NCBI GenBank assembly: GCA_019420465.1
Contig: JAHZHB010000059.1
Coordinates: 1 to 42,164, forward strand
DNA length: 42,164 bases
Direction: 5' to 3'
Origin: Lachnospiraceae bacterium
GTDB lineage: Bacteria > Bacillota > Clostridia > Lachnospirales > Lachnospiraceae
A program made the position numbers and the translations under genes. This document shows, one piece after another, positions 17,867 through 26,330 of this stretch; positions within the stretch are counted from its first letter, which is position 1, and every line of letters begins with the position of its first letter. The notes beneath the pieces are model-generated. The model saw only the letters and a program-made list of their open reading frames with translations, did no database searches and was not told the DNA's origin.

Positions 17867-18976
17867 ATGAATCGAATACCGTTTGATGAAAAGGAAATGA
17901 CAGTACTTGGTACATATCCGGCCAGAGGTGCCAATCCAAAGATGTTAAAGCTGTCTACCCCGGTGACTCCGCGGGAGAATATGATGGCACTGTACAGAAA
18001 AGAGACTCCGCTCTGGATTCCGCAGTTTTTTGAAGTGAAGCCATTTGCACCAAATATTCTTCCGGAGAACAAGGTTCGTGGCATGGTCATGGAACAGTTG
18101 AAAATGGATCCCTCAGAATTTGGCGGGAAGGATATGTTTGGTGTAGAATGGATTTACGAGGCATTGGCAGGAGGCTCAATGGTACGTCCGGGAACACCAA
18201 AGGTTGAGTTTGTTGATGAATGGAAGGACAATCTGGATTTTCCTGATCCGGACAGCTGGGACTGGGATAAAAGTGCTGAAGATAACAGGGAGTTTATCGA
18301 AAAAATGTATGGCGGCCAGGTGGCTATGCGGCTGACAATTTATTCCGGATTTTTTGAAAGACTGATCTCCTGGATGGATTTTGAAAATGCCGCTGTGGCT
18401 CTGATCGATGATGATGACAAAGAATATGTGCATGAAATCTTTGATTATATGGCAGACCTGTATATTAAGATGATCGGTCATATCAAAGAAAAATTCCCGG
18501 TAGATATCATTCAGATGCATGATGACTGGGGATCGCAGAAGGATGCCTTTTTCTCACTGGATGTCGTTCGTGAAATGATCGTACCACACATGAAACGTGT
18601 CGTGGATTTCTGCCATGAACAGGGGATCTTCTTCGACCTGCATTCCTGTGGTATGAACAAAAAGCTGGTTCCGGCAATGATCGATGCCGGTATTGACAGC
18701 TGGCAGCCACAGATGATCAATGATACCTGGGACATCTGCAGGACCTATGGTGACAGGATTATCATCAATGTTATTCCTGAGAATACACCAAAGGGGCTTT
18801 CGGATGAAGAATATGATACAATGGCAAAACAATGGGTAGAAGAGCACATTGAACTGTTCAGAAGTCATCCGTTTATTCTTTTACCGACACCTATGGATCC
18901 GTTTGGCACGACCTATGTGGATCCGAAATTTGTGGCAGGTGTGTATAAGTACAGCCGCATAGCATTACAAGAGTGA
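17867..18976 (+). CDS. URO-D/MtaA-like methyltransferase family protein 2
   Basis: 369-aa paralogue of the protein at 7424-8500. MHDDWGSQ lies at 217-224 and the zinc-type H259-x-C261 is in DLHSCGMNKKLVP. Both share the DMFG...W...GGSMV and DPDSWDW/DLDSWDW segments. The C-terminal Cys of paralogue 1 is missing here (the segment reads LPTPMDPFG), so the metal site may differ. AAGGAGAG precedes the ATG. Each strand arm of the cluster thus carries its own GRE plus URO-D-like gene, which suggests the two families act together. The function is not known. Confidence 0.75.
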   Translation: MNRIPFDEKEMTVLGTYPARGANPKMLKLSTPVTPRENMMALYRKETPLWIPQFFEVKPFAPNILPENKVRGMVMEQLKMDPSEFGGKDMFGVEWIYEALAGGSMVRPGTPKVEFVDEWKDNLDFPDPDSWDWDKSAEDNREFIEKMYGGQVAMRLTIYSGFFERLISWMDFENAAVALIDDDDKEYVHEIFDYMADLYIKMIGHIKEKFPVDIIQMHDDWGSQKDAFFSLDVVREMIVPHMKRVVDFCHEQGIFFDLHSCGMNKKLVPAMIDAGIDSWQPQMINDTWDICRTYGDRIIINVIPENTPKGLSDEEYDTMAKQWVEEHIELFRSHPFILLPTPMDPFGTTYVDPKFVAGVYKYSRIALQE

Positions 18977-18989
18977 TGATACCATGTGC

Positions 18990-19034
18990 ATCTGCCTGTG
19001 AACTGTAAAATACAGTATGCAGGCAGATACTTTT
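18990..19034 (+). terminator. Terminator after URO-D-like gene 2
   Basis: The outer stem ATCTGCCTG/CAGGCAGAT and inner stem ACTGTA/TACAGT form a long hairpin followed by ACTTTTATT. It ends the GRE 2-GRE 3-permease-URO-D transcript. Confidence 0.8.
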
Positions 19035-19072
19035 ATTGCCAGGCATATCAATAAGTGGTCCAGTGGACCAAT
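19030..19072 (+). repeat. Post-terminator repeat, copy A, with 15-bp palindrome
   Basis: This 43-nt stretch matches the - strand of 35212-35254 at about 37 of 43 positions, and each copy starts in the T-run of an intrinsic terminator. It contains the perfect palindrome TGGTCCA-G-TGGACCA (19056-19070). The palindrome lies about 55 bp upstream of the activase start, so it may serve as an operator there. Confidence 0.6.
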
Positions 19073-19123
19073 TTTAATTAAAGAAACAGTACAGATCGAT
19101 TTTTAGCTGAGGAAGGTGAGATT

Positions 19124-20059
19124 ATGGCAGCAGACAGAAGTATTTCAACGACGGTATTTAATATCCAGACATATTGTATTCATGATGGTCCGGGTATCCG
19201 TGTTACTGTATTTGTAAAGGGATGTCCTTTACGCTGTACATGGTGTGCAAATCCGGAATCCAATGAAAGGAAACCACAGTTGATGTTTTACAGGGATAAA
19301 TGTACAGCCTGCGGAAAATGTGTGGAAAAATGTCCGCAAAAAGCAATATCTGTTGTAGAACAGGATGGCATCTGGAAATCCCTGACAGACCGGGAACGCT
19401 GTGTGGACTGTGGCGCATGTGTGGACGTCTGTATGGCAGAAGCCAGAGAGCTGGCAGGAAAGCAGACTACAGTGGCAGAGGCAATCGAAAAAGTAAAACG
19501 CGATAAGCTTTTTATGCAGACTTCCGGTGGTGGTATGACGATCAGCGGCGGTGAATGTCTGTTCTGCCCGGATTTTACAGAGAATCTTCTGATGGCTGCC
19601 CATGAAGAAGATATCTCCACAGCTATAGAGAGCAGTGTATTTGCTTCAAAGGAGGTCGTAGACAGAATTTATCCGCATGTTGATCTGGCGTTATGTGATA
19701 TCAAACATATGGACAGTAAAAAGCACAGAGAATATACGGGTGTGCCAAATGAAATCATACTGGAAAATATCGAACACATTTATCGTGATCTGCATGTGCC
19801 GGTATGGATCCGTGTACCGGTGATTCCGGGACATAATGACAGTGAGGAAAATATAGATGCCGTAGCATCTTTTGTCAGTACACATCTGGGAGATGATGTG
19901 AGAGTGTGTCTGCTGCCGTATCATCGCCTTGGTGAATCAAAGAATGAGAGCCTGGGACATCAGATGGATATGAGTGTGGAGATTCCATCGGATGAGCACA
20001 TGCAGCATCTGAAAGGTATTGTGGAGAAATACGGTCTGCAGGTGCAGATCGGTGGATAA
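19124..20059 (+). CDS. Glycyl radical enzyme activating enzyme
   Basis: 311-aa radical SAM activase. The CX3CX2C motif CPLRCTWC (C34, C38, C41) binds the SAM cluster, and GMTISGGE and IRVPVIPGHND are activase hallmarks. An inserted ferredoxin-like domain has two further cluster motifs (C60, C63, C66, C70 and C93, C96, C99, C103), as in activases of dehydratases and decarboxylases but not of classical PFL. It makes the glycyl radical, presumably on all three GREs, since it is the only activase in the window. First gene of a four-gene operon ending at 23825. No clear sigma-A promoter was found in the 54 bp before it. Confidence 0.92.
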   Translation: MAADRSISTTVFNIQTYCIHDGPGIRVTVFVKGCPLRCTWCANPESNERKPQLMFYRDKCTACGKCVEKCPQKAISVVEQDGIWKSLTDRERCVDCGACVDVCMAEARELAGKQTTVAEAIEKVKRDKLFMQTSGGGMTISGGECLFCPDFTENLLMAAHEEDISTAIESSVFASKEVVDRIYPHVDLALCDIKHMDSKKHREYTGVPNEIILENIEHIYRDLHVPVWIRVPVIPGHNDSEENIDAVASFVSTHLGDDVRVCLLPYHRLGESKNESLGHQMDMSVEIPSDEHMQHLKGIVEKYGLQVQIGG

Positions 20060-20072
20060 GGAGGAAAAAAGT

Positions 20073-21251
20073 ATGGGTATACGTGCTTGCGCTCTGCAAA
20101 GTAAGGCATTTTGTACTTTGAAAGAGATATATGACCACAGAGATGAAAATGCAAAAAAATGGCGTGCGTCAGGGGAAAAAGTAGTGGCCGAACTGGGATG
20201 TGACGTGCCGGATGAGGTTTTACTGGCTCTGGATATTCATCCGATCCGGGTATATGCAGATCCTGAAAAAGAACTGAAGCTGACAAATGTATATCTGGAA
20301 TATGCTTTTGATCCGGTTGTACGTGCACAGTTTGAAAAAATAGTTGATGGAACGTATGAAAATTTGGCAGATGCCCTTGTTATTTCCAACAGCACAGATG
20401 TGCTGATCCGTATCTATCTGTATCTGCGTGAAATCAAGAGAGTTCATCCGGACAGTCCCATACCACAGGTCTCTTATATTGACTGGCTGTTTACAAGAAA
20501 CCGTCTGCATCAGAACAGAAATGAACTGACGATGCAGCTGTTTATCGAAGAAATGGAACAACTGGCAGGTCAGAAACTGACGAAGGAAAAGCTTTTAAAG
20601 GCGGCAGAAATCTGTAATGCCAACAGACGGGCACTCAGAAAAATAGCAGCACTGCGTGAGGGAAAACAGGTAAGAATCAGTGGAAGCGAGGCACTGATCC
20701 TGATTGACAGTGCATTCTTTATGGACAGAAAAGAGCATACAGCGCTTGTACTCGAAGTGGCAGAGGAAGCAAAAAGCTGGCCTGTGATCACAGGCCCGAG
20801 AATCTTTATGACAGGAAGCAATCAGGAGACCACAGAGCTGTACGATATGCTCGAGGAGACAGGCGCAGTGATTGTCGGTGAGGATCATGACTGGGGTGAT
20901 CGCTTTTTTGCCAGAGATTATAATACGCAGCTTACACCAGTACGTGCACTGGTAGACTGTTATATGTTGCGTGAATTTTCAAGTAAAAAAGCTTTTGTCA
21001 GTCAGAGAGTAGAAGCATTAAACCGCCTGGTGGACCAGACCGGTGCCGAAGCGGTTCTGTTTTATACCAATCGTTATGAGGAAGCCGCAAGCTGGGATTA
21101 TCCAAGTCAGAAACAGAGTCTGGATGCCAGAAATATTCCGTCTGTCTGTTTTGCAAAAATGCAGTATCCACTGCATAAAAATCCGGAGGTCAGAGAGCAT
21201 CTGGAAAGTTTTGTACAGAGGATGAAGGGAGGCAGCCAGAATGGAAGATAA
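20073..21251 (+). CDS. BCR/2-hydroxyacyl-CoA dehydratase family subunit A
   Basis: 392-aa member of the benzoyl-CoA reductase/2-hydroxyacyl-CoA dehydratase family (HadB/HgdA/BcrC-like), judged from GCDVPDEVLLALDIHP near residue 42, the middle ISGSEALI region, and the C-terminal pattern ending in IPSVCFAKM. Two positions where the family usually has a cluster-binding Cys read as NSTDVLIRI and YTNRYEEA, with no Cys. This subunit may therefore lack its own [4Fe-4S] cluster. RBS GGAGG; starts 13 nt after the activase gene and overlaps the next gene by 11 nt. The ATP-dependent activator (HadI/BcrAD type) is not in the window. Confidence 0.75.
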   Translation: MGIRACALQSKAFCTLKEIYDHRDENAKKWRASGEKVVAELGCDVPDEVLLALDIHPIRVYADPEKELKLTNVYLEYAFDPVVRAQFEKIVDGTYENLADALVISNSTDVLIRIYLYLREIKRVHPDSPIPQVSYIDWLFTRNRLHQNRNELTMQLFIEEMEQLAGQKLTKEKLLKAAEICNANRRALRKIAALREGKQVRISGSEALILIDSAFFMDRKEHTALVLEVAEEAKSWPVITGPRIFMTGSNQETTELYDMLEETGAVIVGEDHDWGDRFFARDYNTQLTPVRALVDCYMLREFSSKKAFVSQRVEALNRLVDQTGAEAVLFYTNRYEEAASWDYPSQKQSLDARNIPSVCFAKMQYPLHKNPEVREHLESFVQRMKGGSQNGR

Positions 21252-22590
21252 GAACAAAAAAATGGACGCATCCAAGTCGACGGTTGTAAAAAAACTGGCA
21301 GCTACAAAGGCAGCCAGCGTTTATCAGAAAGAATGGTTTGCCGGACTGAAAAAACGCGTGGAAAACGGGGAGGATTTCGGTTATCTGAATGCAGATGTTC
21401 CGATGGAAGTTTTAAGAGCCATGGATATCCCTTTTGTTGTTAATCAGTGGTGGGCGGCTATCTGCGGAGCAAAGCGCATGACCAGAAAGTATTTTGGACT
21501 TTTAAAAGATGCAGGATACAGGGATGATCTGTGCAGTTACTGTGCAACAGCCTTTGCGGAGAGTCTGGATCCGGATGATCATGCTGTGGATGATGAGGGA
21601 AAACCACTGGGCCCATGGGGTGGTCTGCCTGATCCGACGATAGCAATCACAAGACTGACCTGTGACTGTCAGGGAAAGATTTTTGAACTGTTTGCAAAAC
21701 AGCATAATGCCAGTTTCTATGCCATGGAAAATACAGTAGCCAGAACTGTACCACTCAAATGGTTTGAGCTTACTGCCGATAACTGGGAAGAACTGTATGA
21801 CAAAGATCGTCTGGATACAGCTGTGGAGGAATTACAGGAACTGATCCGCTTTCTGGAGATGAAGACAGGGCGGATGTTTGATATCAATAAGCTTGAAGAA
21901 GTTATGGAGCTGATCAATGAACAGGAAGGATGGTACAAAAAGCTCAGAGATCTGATCGCGGAATGCCATCCGGTTCCGGTAACCGTTGTGGATACGATCA
22001 ATGCAGTCATGCAGGCACAGTGGCAGCGTGGCACACGCTGGGCTGCAGATCATGCCAGGTCATTATATGAAGAAGTCAGACAACTGGCAGATCAGGGAAT
22101 CGCTGCTGTACCAAACGAAAAATACCGTCTGATGTGGATAGGGCGTGGTATATGGCATGATTTCAGCTTTTATCAGCGTTTTGAAGAAAAGTATGGAGCC
22201 GTTTTTATCTGGACGATGTATCTTGCCATGGGTGCGGATGCTTATATTCGAAATCATGTAGAAGAGGATCCACTCAGAGCACTGGCTGCGCGTTATATCG
22301 GTATGGAAGATTTTTTACATATGCCGCCATGGAACAGCCAGTGGTATCTGCAGCAGGCTGAGCAGAACGATATTGACGGTGTGGTTTATATGGTTCCGGA
22401 AAACTGTATGCAGGCTGTTGAAGGAAGTTATTTTATCAAAAAAACGTTGGAAGATGCAGGTATTCCTGTACTGACATTCAATGCGGATCCGGTAGATCCG
22501 AGAAAATGGAATGCGCAGACGATGACAGGGCTGGTAGAAGATTTTATTGAAAATCGTGTGATTCCGCGTAAGGAAGAAAAGAACAGGTAA
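21241..22590 (+). CDS. BCR/2-hydroxyacyl-CoA dehydratase family subunit B
   Basis: 449-aa partner subunit. Cys candidates for the [4Fe-4S] cluster are all present: LCSYCATA (C98, C101), RLTCDCQGK (C141, C143) and PENCMQAVE (C389), the last followed by the IPVLTFNAD pattern usual for the family. In this family the ATP-activated cluster passes one electron to an aryl- or acyl-CoA for dehydration or ring reduction. The start overlaps the end of subunit A, with GGGAGG 7 nt upstream. With the CoA-transferase next door the likely reaction is dehydration of a 2-hydroxyacyl-CoA to an enoyl-CoA. Aryl-CoA reduction cannot be excluded. Confidence 0.78.
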   Translation: MEDKNKKMDASKSTVVKKLAATKAASVYQKEWFAGLKKRVENGEDFGYLNADVPMEVLRAMDIPFVVNQWWAAICGAKRMTRKYFGLLKDAGYRDDLCSYCATAFAESLDPDDHAVDDEGKPLGPWGGLPDPTIAITRLTCDCQGKIFELFAKQHNASFYAMENTVARTVPLKWFELTADNWEELYDKDRLDTAVEELQELIRFLEMKTGRMFDINKLEEVMELINEQEGWYKKLRDLIAECHPVPVTVVDTINAVMQAQWQRGTRWAADHARSLYEEVRQLADQGIAAVPNEKYRLMWIGRGIWHDFSFYQRFEEKYGAVFIWTMYLAMGADAYIRNHVEEDPLRALAARYIGMEDFLHMPPWNSQWYLQQAEQNDIDGVVYMVPENCMQAVEGSYFIKKTLEDAGIPVLTFNADPVDPRKWNAQTMTGLVEDFIENRVIPRKEEKNR

Positions 22591-22604
22591 AGGAGATGTG
22601 TGCT

Positions 22605-23825
22605 ATGGAAAATAAAGGACCTCTTTCCGGATATCGTATTCTGGATATGACGCAGTTTGAATCAGGTACAGTATGTACGGAAAGTCTGGCATGGTTCGGA
22701 GCAGAAGTGCTGAAAGTGGAACGACCTGTAAAAGGTGAACTTGGCAGATATTCCATTGCCAATCCGGGTGTGGATACGTATGGTTTTTTAATTATGAATA
22801 TGAATAAAAAATCGATCACATGTAATGCAAAAACACCAGAAGGACTGGAATTGTTGAAAAAGCTTCTGGCAAAATGTGATGTCGTTGTAGAAAATATGGG
22901 ACCGGGTTCCATGGACCGTCTGGGTCTGTCCTATGAGGTATGCAAAGAAATTAATCCGAAGATTATCTATGCCAGCCTTAAAGGATTTGCACAGGATGGA
23001 CCGTATAAGGATTATCCGGCTTTTGATCCAATCGCTACACACACAGGGGTTATGGTCTCTACCTCCGGTTATCCGGATCAGCCGATCAAATCAGGTATCT
23101 CTGTGGCGGATTCAGGTACCGGTATCGCACTGGCTATGAGTATCATTGCAGCACTCTTGCAAAGAGAACGTCAGGGCATCGGTCAGAGAATCGATATAGC
23201 CATGCAGGATTTTATGATTGGTCTGTCGAGATCCCAGTGGGAACCGTATTACAACAATGGTAAACCAAATCGTCGCGTGGCCAATGGTATGCCGTTGGAA
23301 GATGTGGCACCATCGGATACCTATCCCTGTAAACCGTTTGGTCAGAATGACTATGTGCATATTTACTGCAGCCGTCATCCGGGCAGCAAACAGTGGGATA
23401 ATTTATGTGATGTGATCGGGCGTCCGGATCTGAAAATGGATGTCTGCCCGGAAATGGCAACACCGCGTAGTCGTTATGAGCATCGCGATATCTGCGATAA
23501 TGCGATCAAAGACTGGTTGAAGGATCACGATAAATTTGAAGCTATGGATATCCTGTGTAAAGCCGATATACCGGCCGGTGCTCTGCTTGACTGCGAGGAT
23601 ATTACAAAAGATCCGCAGTATCTGGAACGTGGCATGATCGTAGAAATAGATCATCCGGAACGAGGAAAAGTAAAAGTTCCGGGATTTGCACCGAGATTAT
23701 CAGAAAACCATGTGGAATATAAATGCAGTCCTGCACTTGGAGGAAGTAACGAAGAAATTTACAGTGGACTTCTTGGCATGAGCGAAGAAGAGATGCAGGC
23801 GTATAAAGAAAAGAAAATCATCTGA
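22605..23825 (+). CDS. Type III (CaiB/BaiF) CoA-transferase
   Basis: 406-aa family III CoA-transferase. The N-terminus LSGYRILDMTQFESGTVC, EVLKVERP and KSITCNAKTPEG are hallmarks. The catalytic aspartate is D169 in SVADSGTG, the same number as in formyl-CoA transferase. I chose the ATG 9 nt after AAAGGAG; the in-frame ATG 9 nt upstream sits on the RBS. In Had- and Fld-type pathways this family moves CoA between the 2-hydroxy acid and the final reduced acyl-CoA. Its place next to the dehydratase-type pair fits that cycle. Last gene of the operon. Confidence 0.9.
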   Translation: MENKGPLSGYRILDMTQFESGTVCTESLAWFGAEVLKVERPVKGELGRYSIANPGVDTYGFLIMNMNKKSITCNAKTPEGLELLKKLLAKCDVVVENMGPGSMDRLGLSYEVCKEINPKIIYASLKGFAQDGPYKDYPAFDPIATHTGVMVSTSGYPDQPIKSGISVADSGTGIALAMSIIAALLQRERQGIGQRIDIAMQDFMIGLSRSQWEPYYNNGKPNRRVANGMPLEDVAPSDTYPCKPFGQNDYVHIYCSRHPGSKQWDNLCDVIGRPDLKMDVCPEMATPRSRYEHRDICDNAIKDWLKDHDKFEAMDILCKADIPAGALLDCEDITKDPQYLERGMIVEIDHPERGKVKVPGFAPRLSENHVEYKCSPALGGSNEEIYSGLLGMSEEEMQAYKEKKII

Positions 23826-23828
23826 TAT

Positions 23829-23863
23829 AACAGCTCCGGATCAAGGTCCGGAGCTGTTATTTT
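23829..23863 (+). terminator. Terminator after the CoA-transferase gene
   Basis: 12-bp perfect stem AACAGCTCCGGA and its complement with a 6-nt loop, followed by ATTTT. It closes the activase-dehydratase-transferase operon. Confidence 0.88.
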
Positions 23864-23953
23864 GACTGCGTTGCATGCTGAATAAGATCCCAACGGCAGA
23901 AAATAAAATACGGCTTCTAAAGGTACACCATATGGGAATTTGTCTGAATATAT

Positions 23954-23961
23954 GCTATAAT
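23954..23961 (+). promoter_or_regulatory. Extended -10 promoter of the TRIC-type gene
   Basis: GCTATAAT with TG one base before (TGCTATAAT, 23953-23961) is a perfect extended -10. The -35 at 17-nt spacing (TGGGAA) is weak. Expected start is near 23968. Confidence 0.55.
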
Positions 23962-24040
23962 AAATATCCAGTTTATGTATTTGTCAACAGCGTGTTTGAC
24001 AGGTGCAAAGACGGAAAAGATAAATGACAGGGAGTTTCAA

Positions 24041-24703
24041 ATGGATATACAGTCTCTTATTTTTTTACTGATGGATCTGGCAGGTACAATAGCCTTTGCC
24101 GCTTCGGGAGCAATCGTGGCCATACGGCAGAAAATGGATCTTTTCGGGGTCTGTGTTCTGGGCGTGTGTACAGCTGTCGGCGGTGGTATGGTGCGGGATA
24201 TGATCCTTGGTATGATTCCGGCGGCGCTGCATGATCCAAAATACGTTGCAGTGGCTGCGGTTACATCGCTGATCGTTTTTCTGATCTTTTATTTCAAACA
24301 GGAGTTTTTTGAAGGCAGGGCCAGAGTCTACTATGATCTGGTGATGCTTGTAATGGATACGATCGGGTTGGGGATCTTTACTGTATTCGGTGTCAAGGCC
24401 GGTGTGGATGCGGGCTATATGGACAATACGTTTCTTCTGGCTTTTCTTGGTACGATGACAGGCGTTGGCGGAGGGCTTTTGCGGGATATGATGGCAGAGG
24501 TTCCGCCCTATATCTTTGTCCGCCATGTCTATGCCTGTGCCTCAATCGTGGGAGCTGTGCTGTGTGTATGGCTTTATCGTCTGGTCGGGGAGATGCCGGC
24601 GCTGATCCTTGGTTCTGTGTGCGTGATCCTGATCCGATATCTGGCAGCACATTACCGGTGGAATCTGCCGCGTATACCGGAAAAGAAAAACATCAAAAAA
24701 TAA
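24041..24703 (+). CDS. TRIC/UPF0126 family membrane protein
   Basis: 220-aa membrane protein with about seven hydrophobic segments. It is built of two repeats that each hold the same signature (FAASGAIVAIRQKMD...GVCTAVGGGMVRDMILG and FTVFGVKAG...GTMTGVGGGLLRDMMAE). This is the YadS/YicG family, related to trimeric intracellular cation channels; some bacterial members have been linked to glycine movement. Start at MDIQSLIF, preceded by GGGAG. It stands alone under its own promoter and is probably not part of the GRE system. Confidence 0.85.
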   Translation: MDIQSLIFLLMDLAGTIAFAASGAIVAIRQKMDLFGVCVLGVCTAVGGGMVRDMILGMIPAALHDPKYVAVAAVTSLIVFLIFYFKQEFFEGRARVYYDLVMLVMDTIGLGIFTVFGVKAGVDAGYMDNTFLLAFLGTMTGVGGGLLRDMMAEVPPYIFVRHVYACASIVGAVLCVWLYRLVGEMPALILGSVCVILIRYLAAHYRWNLPRIPEKKNIKK

Positions 24704-24747
24704 TGCGTGAAAAAATCACGTAATCAGTGAAAAATATGGTGAATTAA

Positions 24748-25410
24748 ATGCATAAAGAGAAAAGAATAGTTTCCAACTATGATAAACAGGTTGATATCGG
24801 TCGTACGTATTTTCTGAAATACGATCAGAATACACTGGCGGCCAAATTTCATCTGCAAATGGATGACAGCTATATCTATATAAGGTATCTTGGCACACCC
24901 TGCAGGATCGAGAGAAAATCCGGTGCTGTCTATGAGAAAAAGGGAGCGGATTTTTGTGAATGCCGGTCGTTTGAGACTGTGATGACAATCTATGATATGC
25001 TTTGTCACAGCCAGGAGAAAGAAATGGCAGGTCTTAGCGGGCGTTGGACCCCGGTGGCTAATTTTGCAGCAGCGGGAGCCAGTCCGAGTACGGACATATT
25101 TTCACAGAAGTTTGCGGATGCTTTCTCAGGAAAGACTAAAGCACTGGAAAAAGCCTGTGTACAGCTGGATGGAACATTGCTGCCCAGACTGGCCGGAGCT
25201 GATATTACAGCCAGGATCCAGGCATTTTCCTTTTTCCCGGTACTGTTTCAGTTCTGGGAAGGTGACGATGAATTTGCACCGCAGATAAAGATTCTCTGGG
25301 ACGATCAAACAATGCAGTATCTGAATTTTGAGACAACGTATTATCTGCAGGGAGATCTGCTTGGCAGACTGCTGCAGATGATCTCAGACGAAGAAATCAC
25401 AAGGAGATAA
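24748..25410 (+). CDS. DUF3786 domain protein
   Basis: 220 aa, soluble. The C-terminal half carries the pattern I recognise as DUF3786: FSFFPVLFQFWEGDDEFAPQ, then KILWDDQTMQYLN. The middle has SGRWTPVANF. The function of this family is not established; members occur in anaerobes. RBS weak (GGTGAATT). The stop is followed after one base by the proB start, so the two are probably co-transcribed. Confidence 0.7.
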   Translation: MHKEKRIVSNYDKQVDIGRTYFLKYDQNTLAAKFHLQMDDSYIYIRYLGTPCRIERKSGAVYEKKGADFCECRSFETVMTIYDMLCHSQEKEMAGLSGRWTPVANFAAAGASPSTDIFSQKFADAFSGKTKALEKACVQLDGTLLPRLAGADITARIQAFSFFPVLFQFWEGDDEFAPQIKILWDDQTMQYLNFETTYYLQGDLLGRLLQMISDEEITRR

Positions 25411-25411
25411 T

Positions 25412-26266
25412 ATGACGGAGTTAAGAGAAAAGCTGAAGCATAAAAAACGTATCGTAATAAAAATCGGTTCTTCCTCGCTGATTCATGAGGAAACCGGCAA
25501 TCTGAATTTCGATAAAATGGAGCGTCTGGTGCGTGTGATCTGTGATCTCTGCAATCAGGGTAAGGAGATCGTACTGGTATCCTCCGGTGCGATCGGTGTC
25601 GGCCGCCAGACCCTCGGCATGAAAGAGCGTCCGCAGGAATTAGCCAGAAAACAGGCCTGCGCTTCTGTGGGACAGGCACGTCTGATGATGGTATATCAGC
25701 GTCTGTTTGCGGAGTATGGCCATGTGGCATCCCAGATTCTGATGACGAAGCACACGGTGCTCGATGAGCCAAACAGCACAAATGCCAGAAATACCTTTAA
25801 TGAGCTTTTGCATCTGGGCGTTGTGCCGATCGTTAATGAGAACGATACGATTTCGACAGAAGAGATCGAGTTTGGTGATAATGACCGGCTGTCCGCTGTC
25901 GTAACCGGGCTGATCGGCGCGGATCTTCTGATCCTTTTATCGGATATAGATGCCCTGTATACTGCTGATCCCAATACAGATCCGACAGCCAGACCGATTC
26001 CTCTGGTAGAAAAGATCACAGAAGATATCCTGAAAACGGCCGGAGATTCCCACACAAGCTTTGGAACCGGCGGTATGACGACAAAGCTTTCCGCGGCTCT
26101 GATCGCCTGCGGTATGGGTGCGGATATGGTGATCGCCAATGCTTCCAGACGGGACGTGATTCAGGATGTGATGGCAGGCAAGGATGTGGGCACCCTGTTT
26201 GTGGCTAATCCAGAGCATTATACTTCGGTGATCGATTATCTGCGAACAAAGAGATATCTGGACTGA
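25412..26266 (+). CDS. proB: Glutamate 5-kinase
   Basis: 284 aa. First step of proline synthesis: phosphorylates glutamate with ATP. It has the amino-acid kinase fold with KIGSSSL near the N-terminus, VLVSSGAIGVG, NENDTISTEEIEFGDND and GTGGMTTKLSAA. It is shorter than the Escherichia enzyme because the C-terminal PUA domain is absent, which is common in Firmicutes. AAGGAGAT precedes the ATG. proA lies about 1 kb downstream with a sugar-kinase-type gene in between. Confidence 0.95.
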   Translation: MTELREKLKHKKRIVIKIGSSSLIHEETGNLNFDKMERLVRVICDLCNQGKEIVLVSSGAIGVGRQTLGMKERPQELARKQACASVGQARLMMVYQRLFAEYGHVASQILMTKHTVLDEPNSTNARNTFNELLHLGVVPIVNENDTISTEEIEFGDNDRLSAVVTGLIGADLLILLSDIDALYTADPNTDPTARPIPLVEKITEDILKTAGDSHTSFGTGGMTTKLSAALIACGMGADMVIANASRRDVIQDVMAGKDVGTLFVANPEHYTSVIDYLRTKRYLD

Positions 26267-26330
26267 GAAGTACTGAATACGGATAAATTTGAATAAGCTG
26301 ACAGGTAAAACCTGAGAAACGGAGGCAGAC

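Noticed and set aside
7424..18976. Choline lyase or diol dehydratase microcompartment locus.
   Set aside because: No shell-protein genes, no aldehyde or alcohol dehydrogenase, and the thiyl-loop motif does not fit.
7424..18976. Haem uroporphyrinogen decarboxylase (hemE) for the two URO-D-like proteins.
   Set aside because: Two copies in a catabolic cluster with no haem genes, and zinc-type H-x-C motifs of the methyltransferase branch.
19056..19070. Simple GntR/FadR operator explanation for the TGGTCCAGTGGACCA palindrome.
   Set aside because: A near-copy of the whole 43-nt stretch lies in a convergent gap at 35212-35254 with no promoter to control, so operator function alone does not explain it.
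20073..22590. Benzoyl-CoA reductase (aromatic ring reduction) as the specific function of the dehydratase-type pair.
   Set aside because: Not excluded, but the ATP-binding BcrAD partners are missing and the neighbouring type III CoA-transferase is more typical of 2-hydroxyacyl-CoA dehydratase routes.
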